Source: Acidithiobacillus sp.
GTDB lineage: Bacteria; Pseudomonadota; Gammaproteobacteria; Acidithiobacillales; Acidithiobacillaceae
Direction of reading: 5' to 3'
Length of the DNA: 11,317 nucleotides
Assembly (NCBI GenBank): GCA_028065135.1
Contig: JAPTWR010000131.1
Coordinates: 1-11,317, forward strand
Part shown: one piece after another, positions 1-6,821 of the stretch
Numbering within the stretch: position 1 is the first letter of the stretch
Layout of the letters: each line of letters begins with the position of its first letter
Notes under the pieces: model-generated
What the model was told of the DNA's origin: nothing
Seen by the model: only the letters and a program-made list of their open reading frames with translations
Database searches by the model: none
Position numbers and translations under genes: made by a program

Positions 1-1396
1 TGAACCCTGGAAACTGATGGCCTTCGGGGCAATGGCTGTGTGTCCCCCGTGCACGCGGGGATGAACCGTGGGGGTAGGCAAGGCCTTGCACCTGTCCGTA
101 GTATCCCCCGTGTGAGCGGGGATGAACCTTTGGCACCGCCACATAGATGCGGGCGACCCGGTATCCCCCGCGCACGCGGGGATGAACCGTACGAACCAGA
201 CAGAGCCAACCCGTTAAACGTGTATCCCCCGCGCATGCGCGGGGATGAACCCCAGGGCTACGTAGGGCAAACGCGTTTCCGGTAGTATCCCCCGCGCACG
301 CGGGGATGAGCCGTGCCGGAGCAACCAATTTTCTGGAGTCTTGCGTCTCCCCCCGTGTATGCGTGGATGAACCTGAAGAGCAAATAAGGGCAGATGGCTG
401 TTTCTGTATCCCCCGCGCATGCGGGGATGAACCGGGCGCCCTTGAAATAAGTTCATCGCTCGAAGCGTATCCCTCGTGTGCGCGGGGATGAACCGTAATA
501 CCCAACAATATTAGATGGGCAATCCGCGTATCCCCAGCGCACGCTGGGATGAACCATAGGTGGCATTGATTTCTTTCTGCCAACCTTCGTATCCCCCGCG
601 TACGCGGGGATGAACCATCCTGCTGAATATTCGTATGCGGACCACCCCAGTATCCCCCGCATGCGCGGGGATGAACCAGAACATGTTAGAAATATGCTCC
701 TTGTTAGTAAGCACCCCCCCCCGCGTGCGCGGAGATGAACCCGACGTCATCAACCCGTCAGCAAGCTGGGGATTGTATCCCCCGCGCACGCGGGGATGAA
801 CCATGGACAGTGTGGGTGGGGACATGCTCCAGAAAGTATCCCCCGCGTACGCGGGGATGAACCGTTGGCCGACAAGCTGGAGTCCTTGGGTTTCAAGTAT
901 CCCCCGTGTGCGCGGGGATGAACCGGCGGCCTTCGTGGTGCAGAATTCATTATCCTCGTATCCCCCGCGCACGCTGGGATGAACCACTTATTATTCGCTT
1001 GTTTCCCCCGTATATGCGGGGATGAACCATGGGCTGGCTCATGCCGGCGCTGGGTGTGTGGTGTGCCCCCCGTACGCACGGGGATGAACCGTACGGCAAC
1101 GCCCCCGCCGTCTTCGTTATGGAGCATCCCCCGCATGCGCGGGGATGAACTGTTACTCAAGTCGCGTAGAACAAATATTTGAGTGTATCCCCCGTATGCG
1201 CGGGGATGAACCGGCGCGGATCGCCTGCTCGCGTTCCACGATGATGTATCCCCCGCGCACGCGGGGATGAGCCTGTCGATGTCGCCTGACTGATGGCCTG
1301 GTTGGCGTATCCCCCCGTACGTACGGGGATGAACTGCGTCAATGGGACACGTGCGAGATCTGGAAAAAGTATCCCCCGCGTGCGCGGGGATAAACC
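1..1396 (+). CRISPR. CRISPR array, 23 full repeats, type I-E/IV-A-like repeat
   Basis: There are 23 complete repeats of mostly 28 nt, starting GTATC and ending GATGAACC, plus the last 6 nt of another at positions 1-6. They start at 40, 101, 161, 222, 285, 345, 406, 467, 528, 589, 650, 711, 775, 836, 897, 958, 1001, 1063, 1124, 1185, 1246, 1307 and 1369. Spacers are 32-34 nt, mostly 33, except a 15-nt one at 986-1000. Each repeat can form a hairpin with a six-pair GC-rich stem (repeat positions 6-11 with 16-21) and a 4-nt loop, as in the E. coli I-E repeat. By that analogy transcription runs left to right and the leader is left of the window. The decayed last repeats and the terminator at 1457-1486 agree. 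No cas gene is present, so the type is inferred from the repeat only. Type IV-A systems on plasmids and islands use similar repeats. Confidence 0.97.
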
Positions 1397-1426
1397 GCAG
1401 AACTATTTCGGCGTAGGCAGGCAAAA

Positions 1427-1453
1427 GAACCCCTTATGTACGGCGGAAACCCA
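1427..1453 (+). repeat. Decayed terminal CRISPR repeat
   Basis: About 31 nt after the last clear repeat, a stretch keeps a run of C, a central TATGTACG, a broken GGCGG and a final AAACCC. This lines up with the CRISPR repeat plan but has lost about 2 nt and several stem bases. A degenerate repeat is typical of the trailer end, the oldest end of an array. The interval 1397-1426 would then be a last spacer. Chance resemblance cannot be excluded. Confidence 0.5.
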
Positions 1454-1456
1454 AAG

Positions 1457-1486
1457 TCCGGGATCAAATTGATCCCGGATTTTTTT
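1457..1486 (+). terminator. Rho-independent terminator after the CRISPR array
   Basis: An inverted repeat with arms 1457-1467 (TCCGGGATCAA) and 1469-1479 (TTGATCCCGGA) is perfect over 11 bp. About 9 bp can pair with a small loop, followed by seven T at 1480-1486. It would end the pre-crRNA transcript and insulate the downstream operon. Each arm contains a GATC site. Confidence 0.85.
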
Positions 1487-1605
1487 CGATCAAATCATAC
1501 AAATAAACCTCTTTTTTACCGTCCTCATCCATGCGCGAAAAATCCAGAATAGGCGGAGGCGTTTGCTAATGTGTCCTGATAGCGAAGGAAAGCAAGGGGG
1601 TCGTC
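1487..1605 (+). other. Intergenic region upstream of the ybjQ-like gene
   Basis: These 119 nt are more AT-rich than the surroundings on their left side and must hold the promoter of the downstream operon, because a strong terminator lies just before. I see no convincing -35/-10 pair. The only clear signal is the Shine-Dalgarno sequence AGGGGG at 1595-1600, 5 nt before the ATG at 1606. Confidence 0.4.
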
Positions 1606-1950
1606 ATGGATTTGCTAGTTGTAACGACAGAAACAGTGCCAGGTTATCGCGTCCGCGAAGTGCTGGGACCGGTGTATGGCACGATGGTGCGTTCCCGTAA
1701 CGTGGTTGGGACCAGCCTGGGCGGTATCGCGGCCTTTTTTGGCGGCAAGCAAAACGGCGATCGCAATATGGTCAACCAGACCCGCGACGACGCGCTGACC
1801 GATTTGCGAACCAATGCGCAGGATTTGGGCGCAAACGCAGTGCTCGCCATGCGTTTCGATTCTGGGGAATTTGATTCAGGGCAGGGCACAGTCATGGAAA
1901 GCATCACAGCATATGGCACGGCGGTTGTGCTGGTGCCGGAAGGACAATGA
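1606..1950 (+). CDS. YbjQ/UPF0145 family protein
   Basis: This 114-aa protein matches the YbjQ/UPF0145 family (called a heavy-metal-binding domain in Pfam), whose members are usually slightly over 100 aa. Family features seen: the N-terminal strand ending in TTETVPGYRV, then GPVYGTMVRSRNV, the conserved stretch of residues 54-76 with TRDDALTDL, the AxDLGANAVLAMRFD block around residues 73-86, and a C-terminal YGTAVVL strand. The family forms small oligomeric alpha/beta assemblies; its biochemical role is not settled. There is no signal peptide or membrane segment, so it should be cytoplasmic. The ATG follows a good AGGGGG site. Its stop overlaps the methylase start (ATGA at 1947-1950), so the two are probably translationally coupled. 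Family assignment is firm; function in this context is unknown. Confidence 0.88.
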   Translation: MDLLVVTTETVPGYRVREVLGPVYGTMVRSRNVVGTSLGGIAAFFGGKQNGDRNMVNQTRDDALTDLRTNAQDLGANAVLAMRFDSGEFDSGQGTVMESITAYGTAVVLVPEGQ

Positions 1951-2906
1951 CGCTGGTTGTAGGTCAGCATCCACCTCTGGGTGCATTCTTTAACGCCACC
2001 CCGTTCCCCTGGTTGGGCGGGAAGACCGCGTTGGCACCCCGTATTATCCCGTACTTCCCGCCGCACGCGCTGTATGTCGAGCCATACGGCGGGGCCGCGA
2101 ACGTGCTGCTGAACAAGAATCCGGCCAAGGTCGAGGTCTATAACGACGCCTCCAGTTTACTCGTCAATTTCTTTCGCGTGCTGCGTGACGACGAACAAAA
2201 AGCGGCGCTCATGCATAAGCTGGAATGCACGCTGTATGCCCGCGAGGAATATGCGCTGGCTCTGGAACTGTTGGAGGACGATGACCCCGTCCTGCGCGCC
2301 TGGGCCTTTTTCGTGGCGCAGTGCCAGGGCATATCCGGTGCTGGATCTATGGATGGGAACACGGCATCGAATTGGGGCTATTCCCGCGTGTCCGACCGGC
2401 CTCGTATTTTTTCCGACCACGTTGAGAAATTGCACGCCATCGCCCATCGCTTCCGTCAGGTGCAGGTCGAGCATGATGACGGCGTATCGGTAATTCAACG
2501 GTGGGATTCGCCCGATGCCCTTTTTTATGTTGATCCTCCCTATGTTGATGAAACCCGTTCCGACAAAAGTGGGCGTGCCCGCTATAGGGATGAGATGGGC
2601 GACGGCGGACACCAATCGCTGATTGAAGCACTACTGAATTTACAGGGTGGCGCCGTACTGTCTGGCTACCGTTCAGACCATTACAAACCTCTTGAAGAGC
2701 AGGGATGGGAACGTATCCAATTTACCGCCCGGGCGGATTCGGTGGCGCGGGTGCGGGGACACGATATCGCGGGAACCAAGAAAGACCGTGAGCGGGTGGA
2801 ATGTCTTTGGCTGTCGCCTTCCGTTGCCGCCTGGCACCGCCAGGGGTCGTTGTTTGGATGCCTTCTGGATACTACCGCGGACAGCCCCCAAGAGGTCGCA
2901 AGCTAA
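1947..2906 (+). CDS. D12-class (Dam-like) DNA adenine N6-methyltransferase
   Basis: This 319-aa protein should transfer a methyl group from S-adenosylmethionine to the N6 of adenine in DNA. Visible motifs follow the alpha-type D12 order: PWLGGKT (residues 21-27), the SAM-binding motif I as YVEPYGGA (43-50), YND (65-67), and the catalytic motif IV DPPY (196-199). All expected catalytic residues are present. The region between motif I and DPPY would hold the target-recognition part; the recognised site cannot be read from it. Length is slightly above E. coli Dam. No restriction endonuclease is adjacent, so it looks like an orphan methylase of the kind phages and plasmids use for protection or regulation. 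It begins within the stop of the ybjQ-like gene and ends in a TAATG overlap with the BRO gene, showing one operon. Confidence 0.93.
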   Translation: MTLVVGQHPPLGAFFNATPFPWLGGKTALAPRIIPYFPPHALYVEPYGGAANVLLNKNPAKVEVYNDASSLLVNFFRVLRDDEQKAALMHKLECTLYAREEYALALELLEDDDPVLRAWAFFVAQCQGISGAGSMDGNTASNWGYSRVSDRPRIFSDHVEKLHAIAHRFRQVQVEHDDGVSVIQRWDSPDALFYVDPPYVDETRSDKSGRARYRDEMGDGGHQSLIEALLNLQGGAVLSGYRSDHYKPLEEQGWERIQFTARADSVARVRGHDIAGTKKDRERVECLWLSPSVAAWHRQGSLFGCLLDTTADSPQEVAS

Positions 2907-4201
2907 TGCGTTACGCTGGCCAATTCATCTATCCAGCCACCGGGCAAGCCATACGGGTGGTGATGGACGAGGAAAGCGCACCACTTTGGGTGGTTGTGGA
3001 CTTGTGCAAGGTCTTGGGCCGACCGCGTACCCAGGAACTCATGGCCCAAATTCCAGAATCGGACAGAAGCAGAGTTCCAGACCGTTTGCTGGGCGCGAAA
3101 TACAGTCAAGTCATGCTGCATGCGATTAATTACCGCGGGTTGATGGTGGTTAAGAAAATCGAATCCGGGCCGATGGGCAAGGCCTTTTTCTCCTGGATGA
3201 GGACCACGCATTTTCCAGAACTGGTCAAACTCGGCTTTTTGATGGACGAAATTTCTTCTCCGGCGCATTTAATCGTCGCGTTGGACCCCGGCTTGAAGGC
3301 GCTGACGCTGAAGTTCGGCAAAAATCGCACTCGGATTCTTCGCGACAGAAAAGGGGATCCCTGGTGGGTGGCGGCCGATGTCTGCGCCGCCTTGGAGATT
3401 GCGAATGTGACACAAGCCGTGCGCCGGCTGGATAAAAAGGACTTTCTGCATGTTGCTGATTTGATTGATGACGGTCAACTCTATGTTGGCGACGGTTACA
3501 ATGGAAACAACAACTTGGCATTGCTGGTGAACGAACCCGGTTTGTACGGTCTGATTCTCGAAAGCCGCAAGCCGGAGGCCCGGAAGTTCGTGCATTGGCT
3601 GACGCATGATGTGCTGCCGAAGCTGCGGGAAACCGGAACCTATACCGTGCCGGACGCAAAGCCCAAACCAGTTCAAGAGGTGGACCAGCTTTTGCCGGTG
3701 CTCTCCATAGATTGGGACGACCCGGAACATATTGCCCAACTGATTCATCAGTGCCTGGAGCGGATCGCGTTGATCAACGACCAGTTGAAGGACAGCACTC
3801 CGCGACTGGATGCATCGCTGTTCTATAACGGGGTACGCCCCTTGCTGCAGAACCCCGCCGAAAGAATGCTTTTGCTGTTTTTCCAGCAGCACAAAGTGGG
3901 CAAACGCATTCGGGAGGCGGGTTATAGCGGACGACTGAAAGAGGCTGTTGCGCAAGCGACGGGGTTGACCACGGCCTCTATCCAGCGCGCCACCGAATTC
4001 GCAACGGCGTATGAACGGTTGCGAGCCATCAGCGAGGTGGCGGCGGCGAAAGTGCTGTCCGGTTATGTCAGCGACGCGGTGTCCGGCCTGTACAAAACCA
4101 ACAAACTGGACGCCCGCGCGTTCAGGCGTTTCGCCGAAGCGGTGGACCAATGCGGCCGACGCTCAAAAATCGCGGATTTGACGGGTGGTGTGCTTAGATG
4201 A
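2906..4201 (+). CDS. Tandem BRO-N domain protein (antirepressor-like)
   Basis: This 431-aa protein carries two BRO-N domains, a fold found in phage antirepressors and baculovirus BRO proteins and thought to bind DNA. The second copy (about residues 134-245) is clear: a PWWVAADVCAAL segment, VRRLDKKD, then LVNEPGLYGLILESR and a helix ending HDVLPKLRETGTY. The first (about 13-108) is more diverged but keeps LWVVVDLCKVLG, the YRGLMVVKKIESG segment and FFSWMRTTHFPELVKLG. Residues about 260-431 form a helical C-terminal region I do not recognise. The ATG at 2906 overlaps the methylase stop (TAATG); the frame is open further upstream, but that part lies inside the methylase gene. Role inferred: regulator of the mobile element. 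BRO-N proteins are common in phage and plasmid accessory loci. Confidence 0.85.
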   Translation: MRYAGQFIYPATGQAIRVVMDEESAPLWVVVDLCKVLGRPRTQELMAQIPESDRSRVPDRLLGAKYSQVMLHAINYRGLMVVKKIESGPMGKAFFSWMRTTHFPELVKLGFLMDEISSPAHLIVALDPGLKALTLKFGKNRTRILRDRKGDPWWVAADVCAALEIANVTQAVRRLDKKDFLHVADLIDDGQLYVGDGYNGNNNLALLVNEPGLYGLILESRKPEARKFVHWLTHDVLPKLRETGTYTVPDAKPKPVQEVDQLLPVLSIDWDDPEHIAQLIHQCLERIALINDQLKDSTPRLDASLFYNGVRPLLQNPAERMLLLFFQQHKVGKRIREAGYSGRLKEAVAQATGLTTASIQRATEFATAYERLRAISEVAAAKVLSGYVSDAVSGLYKTNKLDARAFRRFAEAVDQCGRRSKIADLTGGVLR

Positions 4202-4234
4202 TGAGAGTCATCCACGGAATTGAGTGAGGGATAT

Positions 4235-4963
4235 ATGGCACTGATCAGAGCGCGGGATATCGAAAGGGCGCCCAGACATTGGGCGTTGGTGGGCAGCCGG
4301 CTGGCTGGGAAAAGCACATTTTTAACGGCCATGTCCAAAACCATTCTGGTGGTGGACACGGAGGGCCGCGGACGCGAGATCGACGGAGTGAACGGCTGCG
4401 AAGTCTTCATACCGGACGTGCCGGATCGGCAGGATCCACTGGCCATATCTCAAGTATTACGACGGGATGCGCAGGATATCCGGGATGCCAGAATCCAGTT
4501 GATCGCCATCGATTCCTTGACGCCTATCTACAAGCGATTGTCCGCTGAGGCGGTCGCCAAGAACGAGCGCAAGACGAACAAAAACCTGTCTATCGCCTAC
4601 GTGGACAAGGCGAACGCCATTCGACTGTTTCAGGATGCGGCGGTTTCCCTGGGTACAGACGTGGCCATGATCTGGCACTACGAGGCCGGGCGCGACGGGA
4701 ACGGGAAAGAAGTGGTCAACCAGACGATTTCTGAAGTGGAGCGCCAGAAACTGGCCCGCTCATTGAACGGGATTATCGAACTGCAGGCGGAGAAAGGGCG
4801 ACGGGTCGCCAGGATCGTCTGGTCCCGTGCGGGTGGAAACTTGCTGCGTGGCGTGGAAATCGTGGATGAGCGTGGACACTGGAAAGGGGTACCGGAACAG
4901 ATCGACGCGCTGTTCGCAGAGGCGGGTCATCGCAGGCAGGAAGGCGTGGCGAATGACGGTTAA
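4235..4963 (+). CDS. RecA-fold AAA ATPase, phage Sak4-like
   Basis: This 242-aa P-loop ATPase has a Walker A motif GSRLAGKST at residues 20-28 and a Walker B strand QLIAIDSL at 88-95. The VDTEGRGREID segment after the first core strand is typical of phage nucleotide-binding proteins of the AAA_24/Sak4 group. Sak4 proteins are short RecA/RadB-like ATPases that help single-strand annealing and recombination. There is no extra domain. The ATG at 4235 is preferred over the in-frame TTG at 4220 because GTGAGGG lies just before it at 4224-4230. It follows the BRO gene by 33 nt on the same strand. No single-strand-binding protein, its usual partner, is visible here. Fold is confident; recombination role is inferred. 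Confidence 0.8.
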   Translation: MALIRARDIERAPRHWALVGSRLAGKSTFLTAMSKTILVVDTEGRGREIDGVNGCEVFIPDVPDRQDPLAISQVLRRDAQDIRDARIQLIAIDSLTPIYKRLSAEAVAKNERKTNKNLSIAYVDKANAIRLFQDAAVSLGTDVAMIWHYEAGRDGNGKEVVNQTISEVERQKLARSLNGIIELQAEKGRRVARIVWSRAGGNLLRGVEIVDERGHWKGVPEQIDALFAEAGHRRQEGVANDG

Positions 4964-4995
4964 GGAATTAGCTATTTTTTTGGAGGGCACTTCCA

Positions 4996-5514
4996 ATGCG
5001 GTTAGACCAAATTGATTTTGTTCTGGTAAAACGATTCATTGCAGAAAGGCTGAAAATTAAGGCAAAAGACATCGATTTCGAGCGAGATGAGGCGCAATTG
5101 AAGGTTAATTTCTTCATCACATGCTTCGGCGAAGACTTCGTCGGTAGGCTAACCGCTCATATGACACGAGTCGCCATTAACGCGTGTTATGGATACACCA
5201 TATTCATCGAAGCCGACGATGCATATGGTTACGCGTATACGCACGAACAGATAGATATTGAGATGGAATCCATGGTTCCACTATTTCTTGCTCGAAAGGT
5301 CAGTAATGATATCGTTCGGCACATAAGGGAAGCCCAAAACCGTCGAGCGGAGGTTGTTGAATGCGTTGCAAAAGGCGAAGAACCACCGTTTGATGAAGAC
5401 GATGATGAGGAAAACGCACTAGAACTTGAAGAGGCTATGGAATATGGTCAAGCGCAATTCGATGAGAACGGAATATCTCGTCATCGGAGTTTGCCTAACA
5501 GTGACATGTTTTAA
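4996..5514 (+). CDS. Hypothetical acidic protein
   Basis: I do not recognise this 172-aa protein. The N-terminal 110 residues mix strands and helices, with an aromatic GYTIFIEADDAYGYAYTHEQ segment near residues 66-85. The C-terminal part is strongly acidic, with an EPPFDEDDDEENALELEEA run around residues 128-146. There is no signal peptide or membrane segment. The start is supported by GGAGGG at 4982-4987, 8 nt before the ATG. It sits 32 nt after the ATPase gene and is probably the last gene of that block. Its codons look more AT-rich than those of its neighbours, which may mean a different origin. The acidic tail could bind basic proteins or mimic DNA, but this is speculation. Confidence 0.7.
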   Translation: MRLDQIDFVLVKRFIAERLKIKAKDIDFERDEAQLKVNFFITCFGEDFVGRLTAHMTRVAINACYGYTIFIEADDAYGYAYTHEQIDIEMESMVPLFLARKVSNDIVRHIREAQNRRAEVVECVAKGEEPPFDEDDDEENALELEEAMEYGQAQFDENGISRHRSLPNSDMF

Positions 5515-5664
5515 CGTGTAACGTACTAGTGCTCGCGATATTTCTATCAGTTTGCGGCGTCCAAAGGACCTGGCCAATGATGTGATTGACGTTAGTTCTG
5601 AACGGTAAGGTAGGTAAGGTAGTTGAGTTGTATTTGTTCGTGTTTTTTCAGAGGAGAAGTATTA
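5515..5664 (+). promoter_or_regulatory. Upstream region of the HU gene with a 9-bp tandem repeat
   Basis: This 150-nt gap separates the ATPase block from the HU gene and should contain the HU promoter. A perfect tandem repeat of GGTAAGGTA occupies 5604-5621. A TTGACG hexamer at 5586-5591 could be a -35 box, but no matching -10 stands at the right distance. The Shine-Dalgarno sequence GAGGAG at 5651-5656 is 8 nt before the ATG at 5665. Confidence 0.35.
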
Positions 5665-5937
5665 ATGAGTGAAGCAAAAGAAGTGGTTGGCAAGGCTGAT
5701 TTGGCAGTGGCCGTTGAGGAATCGCTTGTAATCAGCAAAAAGAACGCAACGGAAGTTATCAATGCGGTGTTTGACCATATCAGCCGGTACGCCGCAGGCG
5801 GCAAAAAAGTGCGCATTCACGGTTTTGGCACTTTTCAGGTCAAGCACAAGGAAGCCCGCAAGGCACGCAATCCGATCACCGGCGCGGAAGTGGATGTGCC
5901 GGCGAAAGATGTGCTGGCATTCAAGGCGAGCAAGTAA
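5665..5937 (+). CDS. HU family DNA-binding protein
   Basis: This 90-aa protein has the standard length of HU/IHF proteins, small dimers that bend DNA and shape the nucleoid or recombination and replication complexes. It keeps the helical N-terminal half, GFGTF at residues 53-57 and the arm motif RNPITG at 68-73, whose proline intercalates between base pairs. The arm is rich in Lys and Arg (residues 60-68), as expected for DNA contact. The start at 5665 follows GAGGAG; an in-frame TTG at 5623 has no ribosome-binding site and would add an unconserved Cys/Phe-rich leader. It has its own upstream region and is followed by a hairpin, so it may be a separate unit. Mobile elements often carry their own HU. 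HU rather than IHF is favoured but not proved. Confidence 0.93.
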   Translation: MSEAKEVVGKADLAVAVEESLVISKKNATEVINAVFDHISRYAAGGKKVRIHGFGTFQVKHKEARKARNPITGAEVDVPAKDVLAFKASK

Positions 5938-5945
5938 GTTGGATC

Positions 5946-5970
5946 GCCGCTCCAGATGCTCTGGGGCGGC
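5946..5970 (+). other. Hairpin between the HU gene and the exported-protein gene
   Basis: Arms 5946-5956 (GCCGCTCCAGA) and 5960-5970 (TCTGGGGCGGC) pair over 11 positions with one G-U, leaving a 3-nt loop. No T-tract follows, so it is not a standard intrinsic terminator. It may protect the HU mRNA end or attenuate read-through into the gene starting at 5993. Confidence 0.6.
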
Positions 5971-5992
5971 ACTATACAAAAGGGAGGGAATC

Positions 5993-6757
5993 ATGTCCAA
6001 AACGATGGTTGGTTTGTTCGCTCTCAGCCTCTTCCCTGCGATGGCTGTGGCGGGGACGGTCGCTGCGAATCACTCTGGTTCTTTAGCTGGGGGTGTGGGT
6101 GTCGCCGTATCCGACAAGGGGCATTGCGTCTACGCGAGCCGCGTTGTGCCTCCGGGCGGGGTTATTATTCAAAAGAACAAGCAGGGCAAGCCGGAGTGGA
6201 AACAAGTTTGCGTTCTCACGCCCACCGGCTGGGGCAAGTTTTCAAAGCCGGTTCGTCTTCACGAAAAACCCTCTGCACTGTCTGCCAAGTATACCGTGTC
6301 TTTGGGTGGCAAGGTGGTCTACTCCGGCAAAGTGCATTTAACTCCCGCCAGTGCCCCGGAACATTTCACGGTGACGGTGACCAAGGCGGGCAAGGTGGTG
6401 GGCGGTGGTTTTAGTGGGGTCACGCTCCCTGGTACGCCGATGAGCAATGGCGATGTGACGCAGATCAGTTATGTGAGTGGCGCCAGCAGTGCGGACAACA
6501 GCCGCACGGTCAAATTGCACACGGCAACACTCACTTACGGCAAAACCTTCATCCTGATTGCCGATAAGAACAACGTCGTTCAGTTCATCGGAGATATTAC
6601 GAAGTTGACTTCCCTCAAGGCCCATCACGCCCATGGTCTGGTCGTTCAGACGCCGGCGTTCCAGGAGCTACAGGCCAACCAGACGGTCGTGCTGGCGCCG
6701 GGGCAATCGACGATGTTTTCGATGGGTAAATATCAGGTAAAGGTAGCGCGGAGTTAG
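5993..6757 (+). CDS. Exported protein of unknown function
   Basis: This 254-aa protein has a classical signal peptide: MSK, a hydrophobic stretch to residue 18, and an AVA-G cleavage site after residue 20. The mature part is rich in beta-branched residues and Gly, with repeated VxLGGKVVYSGKV-like and VTVTKAGKVVGGG-like strands, suggesting a beta-sandwich. It has two cysteines, C45 and C73, that could form a disulfide in the periplasm. There is no lipobox or later membrane segment. GGGAGGG at 5982-5988 supports the ATG at 5993. I cannot assign a family. Its position after HU and before the Ter-type block gives no clear function. A minor structural, adhesion or conjugation-related role is possible but unsupported. 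Confidence 0.75.
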   Translation: MSKTMVGLFALSLFPAMAVAGTVAANHSGSLAGGVGVAVSDKGHCVYASRVVPPGGVIIQKNKQGKPEWKQVCVLTPTGWGKFSKPVRLHEKPSALSAKYTVSLGGKVVYSGKVHLTPASAPEHFTVTVTKAGKVVGGGFSGVTLPGTPMSNGDVTQISYVSGASSADNSRTVKLHTATLTYGKTFILIADKNNVVQFIGDITKLTSLKAHHAHGLVVQTPAFQELQANQTVVLAPGQSTMFSMGKYQVKVARS

Positions 6758-6821
6758 CCATTCCGATTTGGCCGCCAGAATTTTTCATCTGACACACATC
6801 TACTAACGCGAAGGGGACATC

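Noticed and set aside
742..774. Spacer partly resembling the coding sequence near 7638-7663
   Set aside because: Only short stretches agree by eye, far below a protospacer match; no spacer clearly targets this window.
40..1424. Several ORFs on both strands with repeated PRxRGDEP- or SSPRxRG-like peptides
   Set aside because: They are translations of the CRISPR repeats; the periodic peptides match the 61-nt repeat-spacer unit.
2801..2905. An upstream extension of the BRO-N reading frame
   Set aside because: It lies inside the methylase gene; the TAATG overlap start at 2906 begins right at the domain.
3269..4150. A 293-aa ORF on the minus strand
   Set aside because: It is antisense to the BRO-N gene, has no family signature, and the + strand frame has clear domains and start overlap.
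5586..5614. A sigma70 promoter based on TTGACG
   Set aside because: No acceptable -10 hexamer follows at 16-18 nt; kept only as a possible -35.
5623..5664. TTG start for a longer HU protein
   Set aside because: It has no ribosome-binding site and adds an unconserved leader; ATG 5665 gives the standard 90-aa HU.
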